A stretch of 64,000 nt of DNA from assembly GCA_020636045.1 (NCBI GenBank), contig JACJYP010000005.1, forward strand, positions 62,001 through 126,000. The letters run 5' to 3'. This document shows positions 7,641 through 16,628 of the stretch, piece after piece. The notes beneath the pieces were generated by a model. The model saw only the letters and a list, made by a program, of their open reading frames with translations, searched no databases and had not been told where the DNA came from. Source of the DNA: Lewinellaceae bacterium (lineage in GTDB: Bacteria; Bacteroidota; Bacteroidia; Chitinophagales; Saprospiraceae). Position 1 is the stretch's first letter. Every line of letters begins with the position of its first letter. Made by a program: the position numbers and the translations under genes.

Positions 7641-9928
7641 CCAAAAAGAAAAAAAGCGGCGGCAAAAAGTTGACCGCCCAACAACTTCAGATAGAGGTAC
7701 TTAAGTTTTTACTGTCTCATCCCAAAAAGCAATTCTCACCACGCCAGATCACAGATCAACTTCGGGTTACCAACAACAAAGACTCCGCCGAACACGCGCT
7801 GCGCCAGTTGGTGCAGGCCGGCTCCGTTGCCGAGCACTCGAAAAACAAGTTCGGCGTCGCCCTTGAAAAACTGACCAAGGAGGTGGATGAATTGCCCGAA
7901 ATTGAAAAAAAAGCGTCACCGCGACCCGCAAAAACGGCCCCCGCGCGCAAGCCGCAGTCCCAACGCAAGATCATTGAAGGGCGGGTGGATATGACCCGCA
8001 GCGGCGCTGCCTACATCGTCAGCGAACTGATGGATACGGATGTGTATGTGCCGCCCAAATACGTCAACGGCGCCCTGAACGGCGATATCGTAAAAGTCTT
8101 GTTGTTCTCGACCCCTCCCCGGCGCAAAGGCGGCAAGATGTTGCGGAAACCGGAAGGCGAAGTGCTGTCCGTCGTAAAACGCGCCAATGAATTCTTTATC
8201 GGTACCCTTAGAAAAGGACGCAAATACGCAATGTTCCTGCCCGACAACCTCAATATGCCGGTGGACATCTATGTGCCGCTTGAAGCCTGCGGCGATGCCC
8301 GCGACGGCGATAAAGTGGTGGTACGCGTGACCGACTGGCAGGAAGGCAAGGGCCGCGTACCGGTTGGCAAGGTCACCCAAACCCTCGGCGAGATCGGTGG
8401 CAACGATTTCGAGATGAAAAAAATCCTCATCAACCAGGGCTTCGAACTCACGCATTCGGAAGAAGCCGAAACGGAAGCCGCCCGGATACCGGAAACGATC
8501 TCGCCGCAGGAGATCGCGCTGCGCCGCGACTTCAGGGATGTGCTCACCTTTACCATCGACCCGGTAGATGCCAAAGATTTCGACGATGCCCTGAGTTATC
8601 GCGAACTGGAAGGAGGGCAACTGGAGATCGGCGTGCACATTGCCGATGTGACCCATTTCCTCAAACCCGACTCCTCCATGGACAAGGAAGCGTTCAAACG
8701 CAGCACTTCCGTTTATCTGGTGGACCGTGTCAACCCGATGTTGCCGGAAAAACTGTCAAACAACCTTTGTTCTCTGGTGCCCCATCAGGACAGGCTGACC
8801 TTTTCGGCGGTGTTTACATTCGATCAGAAAGGGAAAGTCGTAAAACGCTGGTTTGGCAAATCCGTGATCCATTCGGCCAAACGGTTTTCCTATGAAGAGG
8901 CGCAGACGATCCTGGAGGGCAAGCCGGCGGAATCACTGCTGCAACTGAATATATTTCCCGATCTCGACAAATCGCTGAAGGCCCTGGACCGCCTGGCGAA
9001 GCAAATGCGCAAAGCGCGTGAAAAGAACGGCGCCATCGGCTTCGAAACCGACGAGGTGCGTTTCCTCCTCGACGCCGACGGGATTGCCATTGAAGCCTAC
9101 GTGAAGGAGCGCAAGGACGCGCACCTGCTCATTGAAGACTTTATGTTGCTGGCCAACAAGGAAGTGGCCGAATACATCGATGCGAAGGGAAAAACCCAGC
9201 AGGAAGTGCCCTTTATCTATCGCGTGCACGACCTGCCCGACATGGAAAAAGTAGCCGAATTTGCTCGTTTTGCCGCCGAACTCGGCCATCCCCTGAAAGT
9301 GGATACTCCCAAACAACTGGCACGCTCATTCAACCATCTGATGCATGCCGCCCGGAAGAACGAACGCCTGAAACTGCTCGAACCGCTTGCGATCCGCACG
9401 ATGGCAAAGGCTGTATACTCAACCGACAACATCGGCCATTACGGCCTTGGATTTAGCCATTACGCCCATTTTACATCGCCTATCCGCCGGTATTCGGATG
9501 TGCTGGCGCACCGCCTGCTCGAGCGCAACCTCGACGGACGTGTTTACCGGGTGGACAAAAACAAACTGGAGGAGCAGTGCAAGCACATCAGTGTGCAGGA
9601 GAAAAAAGCAGCCGACGCCGAGCGCGAAAGCGTGAAATACAAACAGGCAGAACTGATGCGCAGGCACATCGGAGAGACTTTCGAAGGGATCATCAGCGGT
9701 ATCATCGACCGGGGATTTTTTGTGGAAGCAGGCAACAGTAAGGCCGAGGGCCTGGTCGACTTCAAATATCTTGACGATACCTATACCGTAGAAGAAGGGA
9801 ACCTGCGTGCAACAGGGCGCCGGTACAAAAAGCAATTCAAAATGGGCGACCGTGTGAAAGTGCGTATCGTATCGGTGGACCTCCAGCGGCGCCAGATCGA
9901 AATGGAACTTGCCGATCTGGGATCATAG
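7637..9928 (+). CDS. rnr: Ribonuclease R
   Basis: 763-aa RNase II/R-family 3'-5' exoribonuclease degrading structured RNA. A Lys-rich start (MTKKKKSGGKK) precedes a winged-helix domain (about 15-80), cold-shock domains, the RNB catalytic domain with DPVDAKDFDDAL (Asp 308, 311, 314, 316, 317 cluster) and a C-terminal S1 domain (about 665-763, FEGIISGIIDRGFFVE). The length fits RNase R rather than RNase II. It is a single-gene unit, with a GC-rich hairpin 30 bases past the stop. The start overlaps a 13-codon upstream ORF. Confidence 0.95.
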   Translation: MTKKKKSGGKKLTAQQLQIEVLKFLLSHPKKQFSPRQITDQLRVTNNKDSAEHALRQLVQAGSVAEHSKNKFGVALEKLTKEVDELPEIEKKASPRPAKTAPARKPQSQRKIIEGRVDMTRSGAAYIVSELMDTDVYVPPKYVNGALNGDIVKVLLFSTPPRRKGGKMLRKPEGEVLSVVKRANEFFIGTLRKGRKYAMFLPDNLNMPVDIYVPLEACGDARDGDKVVVRVTDWQEGKGRVPVGKVTQTLGEIGGNDFEMKKILINQGFELTHSEEAETEAARIPETISPQEIALRRDFRDVLTFTIDPVDAKDFDDALSYRELEGGQLEIGVHIADVTHFLKPDSSMDKEAFKRSTSVYLVDRVNPMLPEKLSNNLCSLVPHQDRLTFSAVFTFDQKGKVVKRWFGKSVIHSAKRFSYEEAQTILEGKPAESLLQLNIFPDLDKSLKALDRLAKQMRKAREKNGAIGFETDEVRFLLDADGIAIEAYVKERKDAHLLIEDFMLLANKEVAEYIDAKGKTQQEVPFIYRVHDLPDMEKVAEFARFAAELGHPLKVDTPKQLARSFNHLMHAARKNERLKLLEPLAIRTMAKAVYSTDNIGHYGLGFSHYAHFTSPIRRYSDVLAHRLLERNLDGRVYRVDKNKLEEQCKHISVQEKKAADAERESVKYKQAELMRRHIGETFEGIISGIIDRGFFVEAGNSKAEGLVDFKYLDDTYTVEEGNLRATGRRYKKQFKMGDRVKVRIVSVDLQRRQIEMELADLGS

Positions 9929-9950
9929 ACATAGGGATCGAACAAGTACA

Positions 9951-9990
9951 AAAAACAACCCCGCGCACCGGGAGGACGGTTACGCGGGGT
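9951..9990. terminator. Hairpin between convergent genes rnr and the Lys-rich protein gene
   Basis: CCCCGCG (9959-9965) pairs with CGCGGGG (9983-9989), with additional ACCG/CGGT pairing inside. Reading the minus strand it is followed by a T-rich tract (TTGTTTTTTG), so it best terminates the gene at 10022; it may also stop rnr transcripts. Confidence 0.65.
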
Positions 9991-10021
9991 ATTGTTCTCA
10001 TGGTATGTCAGGTTTCCCGAG

Positions 10022-10486
10022 TTATCCGTTGTTAGTGGAGCCGCCGCTTTCTTTTGCTTTAGGCTCGGTGGGTTTTTTGATACCACCGTTTTGAGGTTTC
10101 GGCTTGGTCGACTGCGGTTTCGAGTCTTTGCCACCGGCGCCTTCCTGTTTTTCCTGGCCTTCTTCGCCATGGTGATGGCCTTTTCCCTTCATTTCACCTT
10201 CTTCACCCTCTTTTTTGGCTTTCTTCTCTTTTTTGGCCTTTTTAGCCTTCTTGGCTTTTTTGGCCTTCTTGGCTTTCTTTTGATCGGCTTTTTCTACCAT
10301 GTCTTTATCGCCGCCTTTGCCTTTGCCACTGAAAGCCGCGCCGTTTGATTTTTCTTCAGCTTGCTGCATCTTTTCCGTTTTGTCTTTTTGCGACTTGGCG
10401 GTAGTGCTTGCTTTTTCGGATTGAGACCATGCATTGATGTAGCTGATCAACGCGAAGACGATCGTGAACAGGATTGCTTTTTTCAT
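10022..10486 (-). CDS. Exported Lys/Ala-rich low-complexity protein
   Basis: 154-aa protein with a plausible signal peptide (MKKAILFTIVFALISYINAWSQ); the start at 10486 is chosen for this. The mature protein is almost entirely low complexity: a KKA repeat block near the middle, followed by EGEEGE, His/Gly-rich (GKGHHHGEEGQ) and Pro/Lys/Gly-rich stretches. There is no recognisable fold or enzyme motif. Similar basic low-complexity exported proteins occur in Bacteroidota, but no function is known to me. It is monocistronic, with a terminator after the stop. Confidence 0.65.
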   Translation of the reverse strand: MKKAILFTIVFALISYINAWSQSEKASTTAKSQKDKTEKMQQAEEKSNGAAFSGKGKGGDKDMVEKADQKKAKKAKKAKKAKKAKKEKKAKKEGEEGEMKGKGHHHGEEGQEKQEGAGGKDSKPQSTKPKPQNGGIKKPTEPKAKESGGSTNNG

Positions 10487-10710
10487 AAGTGAAGAGTTTA
10501 GTGATTTTGTTCTATAAACGCAGGAAACGGGTGGCGTCACATCCGGTTAACGAAATGTTTGGAATAAATGCCATGAATTGATCCCTGCATTGCACATAGA
10601 AGAATCCGGCGAATCCCGTTGCCCCATTCGATGGTGCTTTTCCGAAAAATCACCACATTTGTGCACACGCATTGCAAGGGCTATTTCAGGTCCGGAAACT
10701 ATCTTGATTT

Positions 10711-11982
10711 ATGACAAACCGCCGCAGTTTTATTCGCCGTACGGCCGCCGCTTTGGGAAGCCTGGCGCTGCACCAGAATTTTTCCGAAGCATTTCCGATG
10801 ACCAGACCTTCCCCGGTATTTACCAGTCGGGAAGATCTTTCTGATGACGATTTCTGGCGACAGATCCGCACGGCATTTTCAGCAAGCCCGAATTTGATCA
10901 ACCTGAACAACGGCGGCGTGAGCCCGACACCGCGCGCAACCCTCGATGCCCTGGACTATTACAACCGGATGTGCAGCGAAGCGCCTTCTTATTATATGTG
11001 GCGTGTGCTCAATGAAGACCGCGAGCCCCTGCGCTACAACCTCGCCGCACTGGCCGGTGTCGACCCCGAAGAGGTCGCGATCAACCGCAACTCGACAGAG
11101 GCGCTCAATACCCTGATCTTCGGACTGAACCTGAAACGTGGCGACGAAGTCGTATTGAGCAAATACGATTATCCGCATATGGTCAATGCCTGGAAACAAC
11201 GGGAGATGCGCGAAGGTATCCGGCTGGTTTGGGTGGATCTGATGCTGCCTTCTGAAGATGAGAAATACCTCGTCGAGGCGTACGCCTCAAAATTCAGCGA
11301 ACGGACCAAAGTGGTGCATCTGACCCATGTGATCAACTGGAACGGCCAGATCATGCCAGTACGCAAGATCGCCGACCGGGCCCATGCGGCAGGTATTGAG
11401 GTATTGGTAGATGCCGCACATTCCTTTGCCCTGCTCGATTACAAGATCCCTGATCTCGGTTGCGATTATTGGGGTACCAGTCTGCACAAATGGATGTGCG
11501 CGCCTTACGGCAGTGGAATGATGTGGATCAGGAAGGATAAAATATCATCTGTCTGGCCATTGCTCAGCCATGACAAACCCGACAGCGACAACATTAAAAA
11601 ATTCGAATCGCTGGGCACCCGCAGTTTCCCGACGGAAATGGCCATCGGTTATTCGCTCGATCTGCATAATTATATTGGCACCGCGCGCAAGCAACAGCGC
11701 CTGCATTTTTTGAAGAACTACTGGATGGAGCGCGTGCGGGAATTGTCGAAAATACGCCTCTACACCTCAATGGACCCGCGCTGGGGCTGTGCGATCGGCA
11801 ATGTCGGAATAGAAGGGAAGGCATCTGAAAAATTTGCCGGCGCCTTGTTCACCGATTGGAAGATTCATGTGACCACGATCGTATGGGAGCAGGTGGACGG
11901 CATACGGATCACCCCGAACGTGTACACCACAACTGATGAACTCGATAAACTGGTGAAGGCGATAAGAGAGATTGCGGCCTGA
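10711..11982 (+). CDS. Class V aminotransferase (PLP fold type I) with Tat-type signal
   Basis: 423-aa PLP enzyme related to the isopenicillin N epimerase/cysteine desulfurase-like branch. The N-terminus TNRRSFIRRTAAALGSLAL has a twin-arginine pattern followed by a short hydrophobic stretch, suggesting folded export. The mature part has an NGGVSPTPRATLDAL substrate region, the cofactor aspartate in LVDAAHSF (Asp234, His237) and the Schiff-base lysine in SLHKWMCAPYGSG (Lys260). A second Tat-like RR pair is visible at residues 9-10. The substrate cannot be told from sequence. It stands alone upstream of the enoyl-CoA hydratase gene. Confidence 0.82.
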   Translation: MTNRRSFIRRTAAALGSLALHQNFSEAFPMTRPSPVFTSREDLSDDDFWRQIRTAFSASPNLINLNNGGVSPTPRATLDALDYYNRMCSEAPSYYMWRVLNEDREPLRYNLAALAGVDPEEVAINRNSTEALNTLIFGLNLKRGDEVVLSKYDYPHMVNAWKQREMREGIRLVWVDLMLPSEDEKYLVEAYASKFSERTKVVHLTHVINWNGQIMPVRKIADRAHAAGIEVLVDAAHSFALLDYKIPDLGCDYWGTSLHKWMCAPYGSGMMWIRKDKISSVWPLLSHDKPDSDNIKKFESLGTRSFPTEMAIGYSLDLHNYIGTARKQQRLHFLKNYWMERVRELSKIRLYTSMDPRWGCAIGNVGIEGKASEKFAGALFTDWKIHVTTIVWEQVDGIRITPNVYTTTDELDKLVKAIREIAA

Positions 11983-12008
11983 GTTAGGCTGAATGGCCGC
12001 TGCTCCCG

Positions 12009-12016
12009 TATCTTTG
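12009..12016 (+). promoter_or_regulatory. TAnnTTTG -7 box before the enoyl-CoA hydratase gene
   Basis: TATCTTTG, an exact match to the Bacteroidota -7 box, lies 51 bases before the ATG at 12068. The -33 element is weak. Confidence 0.5.
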
Positions 12017-12067
12017 CGGCGCGCTTTCTGAATCCCGGTTTTTAGGATCTACCCGAGCATTGAAAAC

Positions 12068-12844
12068 ATGAAACACATACTTTTTGAGCAAGAAAACGGC
12101 GTCGGCCGCATCACTTTTAACCGTCCCGAAGTATTTAACTCCATGAATGCGACCATGCGGCGGGAAATGCTGGAGGCCCTCGAACGCTGCGAGCAGGAGA
12201 GCGATGTTCGCGCTGTCTACATTACCGGCACAGGCAAGGCCTTTTGTGCCGGGCAGGACCTCCAGGAAGTCACCGACCCGACCGGACCTTCACTGACCGA
12301 GATCATTTCCAGCGGGTACAACCCGATCGTGATGAAGATCAGGAGCATCGGGAAACCGGTGGTATGCGCCGTCAACGGAGTGGCTGCGGGCGCGGGCGCC
12401 AATATTGCCCTGTCCTGCGATATTACCGTGGCGGCCGGATCGGCTTCATTTACGCAAGCATTTTCAAAAATAGGCCTCATCCCCGATTCGGGCGGCACCT
12501 GGACCCTGCCCCGCCTGATCGGCATGCAGCGCGCGACGGCGCTGATGATGTTGTCCGACAAGATCACTGCGCTGGAGGCTGCCGCCATGGGCATGATCTG
12601 GAAAACCTTCCCCGATGAGTCTTTCGCACAGGAAAGCCTGCAACTTGCCGAAACGCTCGCCCAAATGCCGACAAAGGGGCTCGCCTACACAAAACAGGCG
12701 CTCAATCGCAGTTTTAGCAACGACCTGAATGCCCAGCTGGCGCTGGAAGACCAGCTGCAAACGGCCGCGGGGCAAACCCACGACTACAAAGAGGGCGTGG
12801 CCGCATTTCTCGAAAAGCGCAAACCCCGTTTCAAAGGGCAATGA
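12068..12844 (+). CDS. Enoyl-CoA hydratase/isomerase family protein (PaaG-like)
   Basis: 258-aa crotonase-fold protein. It shows the oxyanion-hole segments GKAFCAGQDL (about 58-67) and NGVAAGAGANIAL (about 103-115), and the IGLIPDSGGTWTLPRLIG segment typical of PaaG-type 1,2-epoxyphenylacetyl-CoA isomerases, with Asp where many hydratases have Glu. The length is normal. Other phenylacetate-degradation genes are not nearby, so PaaG is a family-level name; a general enoyl-CoA isomerase/hydratase is equally possible. The next gene starts 22 bases after the stop on the same strand. Confidence 0.85.
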   Translation: MKHILFEQENGVGRITFNRPEVFNSMNATMRREMLEALERCEQESDVRAVYITGTGKAFCAGQDLQEVTDPTGPSLTEIISSGYNPIVMKIRSIGKPVVCAVNGVAAGAGANIALSCDITVAAGSASFTQAFSKIGLIPDSGGTWTLPRLIGMQRATALMMLSDKITALEAAAMGMIWKTFPDESFAQESLQLAETLAQMPTKGLAYTKQALNRSFSNDLNAQLALEDQLQTAAGQTHDYKEGVAAFLEKRKPRFKGQ

Positions 12845-12866
12845 AACTCCTTTCAAAACCAAACGT

Positions 12867-13694
12867 ATGTCCTGGAAGCGATCTCTACTCATTTTCCCTC
12901 CCGGATACGCCGAGCGGCGGGGGCAATCAAAACGCGTCTGGGTTGTTTTGTTGCTTGTCTTCGTCACGGCCCTTCTCTTCAGCCCCGAACTGAGGTTCGA
13001 GTTGCGGTCGCTGCTCGATTACCCGCTCCATTACAAGGAATACAAACACTTCGGCATCCGCATTCCCCGGGGGTATCAGGTACACGGGATCGACGTGAGC
13101 CGGTACCAAAGCCGGGTGGACTGGGAACGCGTGCGCAACATGCAGGTCGACGGTATTCGTGTCAGTTTTGCCTTTATCAAAGCCACGGAAGGCTCCTGGA
13201 AGGAGGATCCCGAATTCGACAGCAACTGGAGAAATGCCCGCCGTGCGGGGATCATCAGGGGGGCGTACCACTATTTTCTGCCGGATATCAGCCCGAAAGA
13301 CCAGGCAAAAGTATTTACCGGGACGGTGCGATTGCTTTCCGGCGATCTTCCGCCGGTGGTGGATGTGGAAGAAACCCGCGGGATGAACAAGGCGCAGATA
13401 CAGCGATACACGAAGGAATTCCTGATACTGCTGGAAAAACGGTACAAGGTGCGACCCATCCTGTACACCAATAAGGATTTCTACAAGCGTTTTTTTGCGG
13501 AAAATGAGGCGTTCAGGGATTACCGGTTCTGGATCGCCCATTATCACGTGGCAGATTTCGACATGCCGGGCGATCAGGAATGGCATTTCTGGCAGCACAG
13601 CGACCGGGGAAATGTCAACGGCATCAACGAACCGGTCGACTTCAACGTATTCAATGGCGACAGCGCAGCCCTGCGCAGCATTTGCATTCCCTGA
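12867..13694 (+). CDS. GH25 (lysozyme-like) membrane-anchored glycoside hydrolase
   Basis: 275-aa protein. The ATG at 12867 gives a short cytoplasmic part and one transmembrane segment (about residues 24-39), then a GH25 muramidase domain: HGIDVSRYQ (Asp76), KATEGSW (105-111), PVVDVEE with the catalytic D-x-E pair Asp166/Glu168, and FWQHSD near the end. GH25 enzymes cleave the MurNAc-GlcNAc bond in peptidoglycan. The N-terminal anchor suggests a periplasmic, cell-wall-remodelling enzyme. It lies 22 bases after the enoyl-CoA hydratase gene and is probably cotranscribed. Confidence 0.88.
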   Translation: MSWKRSLLIFPPGYAERRGQSKRVWVVLLLVFVTALLFSPELRFELRSLLDYPLHYKEYKHFGIRIPRGYQVHGIDVSRYQSRVDWERVRNMQVDGIRVSFAFIKATEGSWKEDPEFDSNWRNARRAGIIRGAYHYFLPDISPKDQAKVFTGTVRLLSGDLPPVVDVEETRGMNKAQIQRYTKEFLILLEKRYKVRPILYTNKDFYKRFFAENEAFRDYRFWIAHYHVADFDMPGDQEWHFWQHSDRGNVNGINEPVDFNVFNGDSAALRSICIP

Positions 13695-13789
13695 CCGGAT
13701 TTTGTGTGCAAAGTATGCAGATACGTGCCAGTGAGGGACAATTCTCGTTAAAGGCTGGTTAATCAAAATAGCGTTTACAATGCTTGTAT

Positions 13790-13797
13790 TACTTTTG
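13790..13797 (+). promoter_or_regulatory. TAnnTTTG -7 box before the TlpA-like thioredoxin
   Basis: TACTTTTG, 41 bases before the ATG at 13839, fits the Bacteroidota -7 consensus. No clear TTG sits at the -33 distance. Confidence 0.45.
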
Positions 13798-13838
13798 AGC
13801 TTTGGTTTGTATCTGTTTTTCAAAATCAAATTCTGACA

Positions 13839-14330
13839 ATGAAAAAAACACTGCTCGTATTGGCGGCCTGTAGCATTGCCCTTGCCACTAACGCACAAAA
13901 CAAAACCCTCCCCTCCGCCAATGTGAAAACCCTTGAAGGTCAATCCATGAACGTCCAGTCGATCGCCGAATCCGGAAAGATCACTGTGATCAGTTTCTGG
14001 GCGACCTGGTGCTCACCTTGCAAGAAGGAACTGGATGCCATCAAGGATTACTACGAAGAATGGCAGGAGAATTACGATATGGAACTGGTAGCGGTAAGTG
14101 TTGATGACACGCGCACGGCTGCCAAGATCCCGGCCATGGTGAAAGAAAAAGGCTGGGAATACCGCGTATTGATCGACTCCAACAAGGAATTTCAGCAAAC
14201 AGCCAACGTTTCGTCGGTGCCGCACACCCTGCTGCTCGATCAGAACGGCAATATCGTGTTCGAACACGTGGGATACGCTCCCGGCGACGAGCTGGAACTG
14301 GAAGAAAAGATCAAGGAACTGAAAAAGTAA
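13839..14330 (+). CDS. TlpA/ResA-type periplasmic thioredoxin
   Basis: 163-aa exported thioredoxin-fold protein with signal peptide MKKTLLVLAACSIALATNAQ and the redox motif WCSPC (Cys58, Cys61) in ISFWATWCSPCKKEL. The cis-proline region is SSVPHTLLLD. Members reduce or exchange disulfides in the periplasm, for example in cytochrome c maturation. It is a single gene with its own promoter box and a downstream hairpin. Confidence 0.9.
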   Translation: MKKTLLVLAACSIALATNAQNKTLPSANVKTLEGQSMNVQSIAESGKITVISFWATWCSPCKKELDAIKDYYEEWQENYDMELVAVSVDDTRTAAKIPAMVKEKGWEYRVLIDSNKEFQQTANVSSVPHTLLLDQNGNIVFEHVGYAPGDELELEEKIKELKK

Positions 14331-14386
14331 CCTGAATCCTGGTGGATGCTCACGCTATTCACTAGATGAATCGCAAGATCCATGCA

Positions 14387-14424
14387 CGGGAGGAGTCACG
14401 AGGTGATTCCTCCCGTTTGCATTT
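14387..14424 (+). terminator. Hairpin terminator after the thioredoxin gene
   Basis: CGGGAGGA...TCCTCCCG with inner TCAC/GTGA pairing (14387-14415), followed by TTTGCATTTT. It lies between convergent genes; the T-tract is on the plus-strand side. Confidence 0.65.
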
Positions 14425-14448
14425 TCCGGAGGCTAACCCAAACGGCCT

Positions 14449-16488
14449 CTAAAATTTGACGATTTTTTCTGTATTCAGAATACGGCCTTCTGCATTCATA
14501 TAATACAGCAGATAAACACCCTGCGGCAGGTAGGAGATGTCCCACTCACTGCGAAACCCGCCGACCTCTTTTCTTCCGACTAGGCGCCCGGCCAGGTCGG
14601 AAAGTAAAAATCCGGAGCCTTCAGCCGGCGCCGTTTCAAGAAATACCGTCAATATGTCTCTTACGGGGTTGGGATACAACACCCAGGGGGCAGCCTGCCA
14701 TTCGGCAGACGCATCGGGACAATTGCCGGGCACATTGGCATCAAGCCAACGGAGGCGTTCGCTGATCCATATTTTCATGTTTTCGATCTCCTCGGCATGG
14801 GTTTTTGCGATGGGTTTAGGGTTGGGCCAGATGCCGTGGCCGAGGATGGGGTAGAGTTCAAAATGCCGGTCTGTGGCTCCACCCAGTGCCGAAGTGAGTG
14901 AATCGATCACCCCGAAAATATGGCGCTGGGAAAGCGCTCCACTGCGTAATTGCTGCCATTGGCAACGCATATTTGCGGTGTACTGGCTGTCCTGCAACAG
15001 ACGCTCCCACCAGAATGGCACGCCCCGCTGCATGCTGTCGAAAGTCCAGCCTGACGGCGATTCATTGTCCGCATAATTGGCGTTGCGCCAGGCGAGGTTA
15101 TAGTCCCACAGCGGCCCGGCGTGCAGCTTGCCGCCGTCGGAATCGCGCGGCTTGTACAAATACCCGCTGAGGCGGTAAGCATCCACGTTTTTGCATACTT
15201 CATTCATCAGAAAATGCTCGATAAAGGAATTTTCGTCTGCAAAATTCCGCCACCCGGTCTGTGGATCGGCAAAACCGGGCGACATCATGGCATTTTCAAA
15301 ACTGTCGACATATGCCTGGATATAAGCCATTTGCTCGGGGCGCAGGTCTTCGGGTTTGGGGTACACGTAATTGAAGAAGACTTTGCCGCCGCCTTGCGGG
15401 CGGTACGGCGAATACCAGCCCTCCGCATTCGAGCGATCTACTTTGATGATATACCCGCCTGTCACGTCGTCTCCTGATATGTCCGATTTCTTCATTTTGG
15501 CAATGTCCAGGCGTTCCGCGCCGCGTTTGATCTTTTCGATCAGGGTGTATACGCCGATATACGAACCGTTGAGCACAAGCTCGCAAAATCGCGTACGGGG
15601 CACGTAAGCGTTCGAGACTTTTTGCGCCAGGGCAAAGGTTAATGCATTGCGGATCAGGCTTTTGTCGGAAAAAGGGCCATGCAGCACCCAGTCTGCTTCC
15701 GCGGGCATCCCGAGCAGCGGGAAGTCCAGGTCTTCTCCGTAAATGTCGCGGGTTTCCAGGCTGAACGATTGTTGCCAGAATGATTTGGAACTGGCGCCGC
15801 GCCATTCTATCCCCGCCTGCCCGTCGTAATGATCAAATGCATCGGACACACGGTTGGGCCGGGTGTCGGAATGCGATATGACGCCCAGATGTGCGTTGAT
15901 CTTGGGTTCGTCGGGGATATGCCGGCCGTTCGTATTAATGACCAGGATAGGTAAATGACTGCTGTCGATAATAGCATCTCTATCGGCAGGGTCTTTTCCG
16001 AAAGTCAGACTCCATCGTTCGAGCAGGCCATCGTGTTCGTCGCCCTGGTATTCCTCCACCACCAGTTTCCAGGTGCCGTTGGGGTTTTGGCCGTTGTTGA
16101 TAGTGCCCAACGGCAATATCGGTTGGTACCCGCCATAATAGGGCGGATGTTCCCAGGGAAAATATTTGCCGATTTCCCCGAAACAGGTGTTGGCAAAATG
16201 GTCGGCCTCGTCCCGTCCGTTCAGGTGTGCCAGTTTGATCATAGTGCCGTCCGGTGCGTACAGCGTGACGATCAGGTGCCGCACTTCGGAATAGGAAATG
16301 CTGAAACACACCGACTCAAGGCCGAAAGTGCAATCGTTAATCTCTTCGGGCAACCCGGTGACCTGTAGCTCCGATACGAGGATCGTGCTGTCATAAATGG
16401 TTGACAGGGGGACACTGGTAAATGTCTGGGCGGTTAGCTCAAAGTAGCACAGGGCAGTGAAAAAGTAAGGGAGTAATGTTCGCAACAT
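14449..16488 (-). CDS. CotH-kinase family protein with P-domain and T9SS sorting domain
   Basis: 679-aa exported protein. The start at 16488 gives signal MLRTLLPYFFTALCYFELTAQ. After it comes a proprotein-convertase P-like beta domain (about 25-150, ending WSLTFGKDP), then a CotH spore-coat kinase-like domain (about 160-580) with GIEWRGASSKSFWQQSF, DKSLIRNALTFALAQ and the catalytic-region WDYNLAW. The C-terminal roughly 80 residues from WVLYPNPVRDILTVF are a T9SS sorting domain. CotH proteins are atypical secretory-pathway protein kinases. Whether this one phosphorylates surface proteins is unknown. Confidence 0.88.
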   Translation of the reverse strand: MLRTLLPYFFTALCYFELTAQTFTSVPLSTIYDSTILVSELQVTGLPEEINDCTFGLESVCFSISYSEVRHLIVTLYAPDGTMIKLAHLNGRDEADHFANTCFGEIGKYFPWEHPPYYGGYQPILPLGTINNGQNPNGTWKLVVEEYQGDEHDGLLERWSLTFGKDPADRDAIIDSSHLPILVINTNGRHIPDEPKINAHLGVISHSDTRPNRVSDAFDHYDGQAGIEWRGASSKSFWQQSFSLETRDIYGEDLDFPLLGMPAEADWVLHGPFSDKSLIRNALTFALAQKVSNAYVPRTRFCELVLNGSYIGVYTLIEKIKRGAERLDIAKMKKSDISGDDVTGGYIIKVDRSNAEGWYSPYRPQGGGKVFFNYVYPKPEDLRPEQMAYIQAYVDSFENAMMSPGFADPQTGWRNFADENSFIEHFLMNEVCKNVDAYRLSGYLYKPRDSDGGKLHAGPLWDYNLAWRNANYADNESPSGWTFDSMQRGVPFWWERLLQDSQYTANMRCQWQQLRSGALSQRHIFGVIDSLTSALGGATDRHFELYPILGHGIWPNPKPIAKTHAEEIENMKIWISERLRWLDANVPGNCPDASAEWQAAPWVLYPNPVRDILTVFLETAPAEGSGFLLSDLAGRLVGRKEVGGFRSEWDISYLPQGVYLLYYMNAEGRILNTEKIVKF

Positions 16489-16588
16489 ATGGAGGCAATT
16501 GTCAGATTCAAGCACCCGAAAATAGGCCTGTGGCGTAGCCTCCGATGTCTTAAAGTAGTTGGACCGGAATTATTTGGAGCCGAGCGGG

Positions 16589-16596
16589 TATTTTTG
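16589..16596 (+). promoter_or_regulatory. TAnnTTTG -7 box before the GldN-like gene
   Basis: TATTTTTG 33 bases before the ATG at 16629. The -33 element is not clear. Confidence 0.4.
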
Positions 16597-16628
16597 ACGT
16601 TCACTCCCGGTCGAACATTCCCGCATGT

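Noticed and set aside
14897..16368. Several plus-strand ORFs of 90-137 codons opposite the CotH-kinase gene
   Set aside because: They are antisense shadows; the minus frame has a signal peptide, kinase domain and T9SS end.
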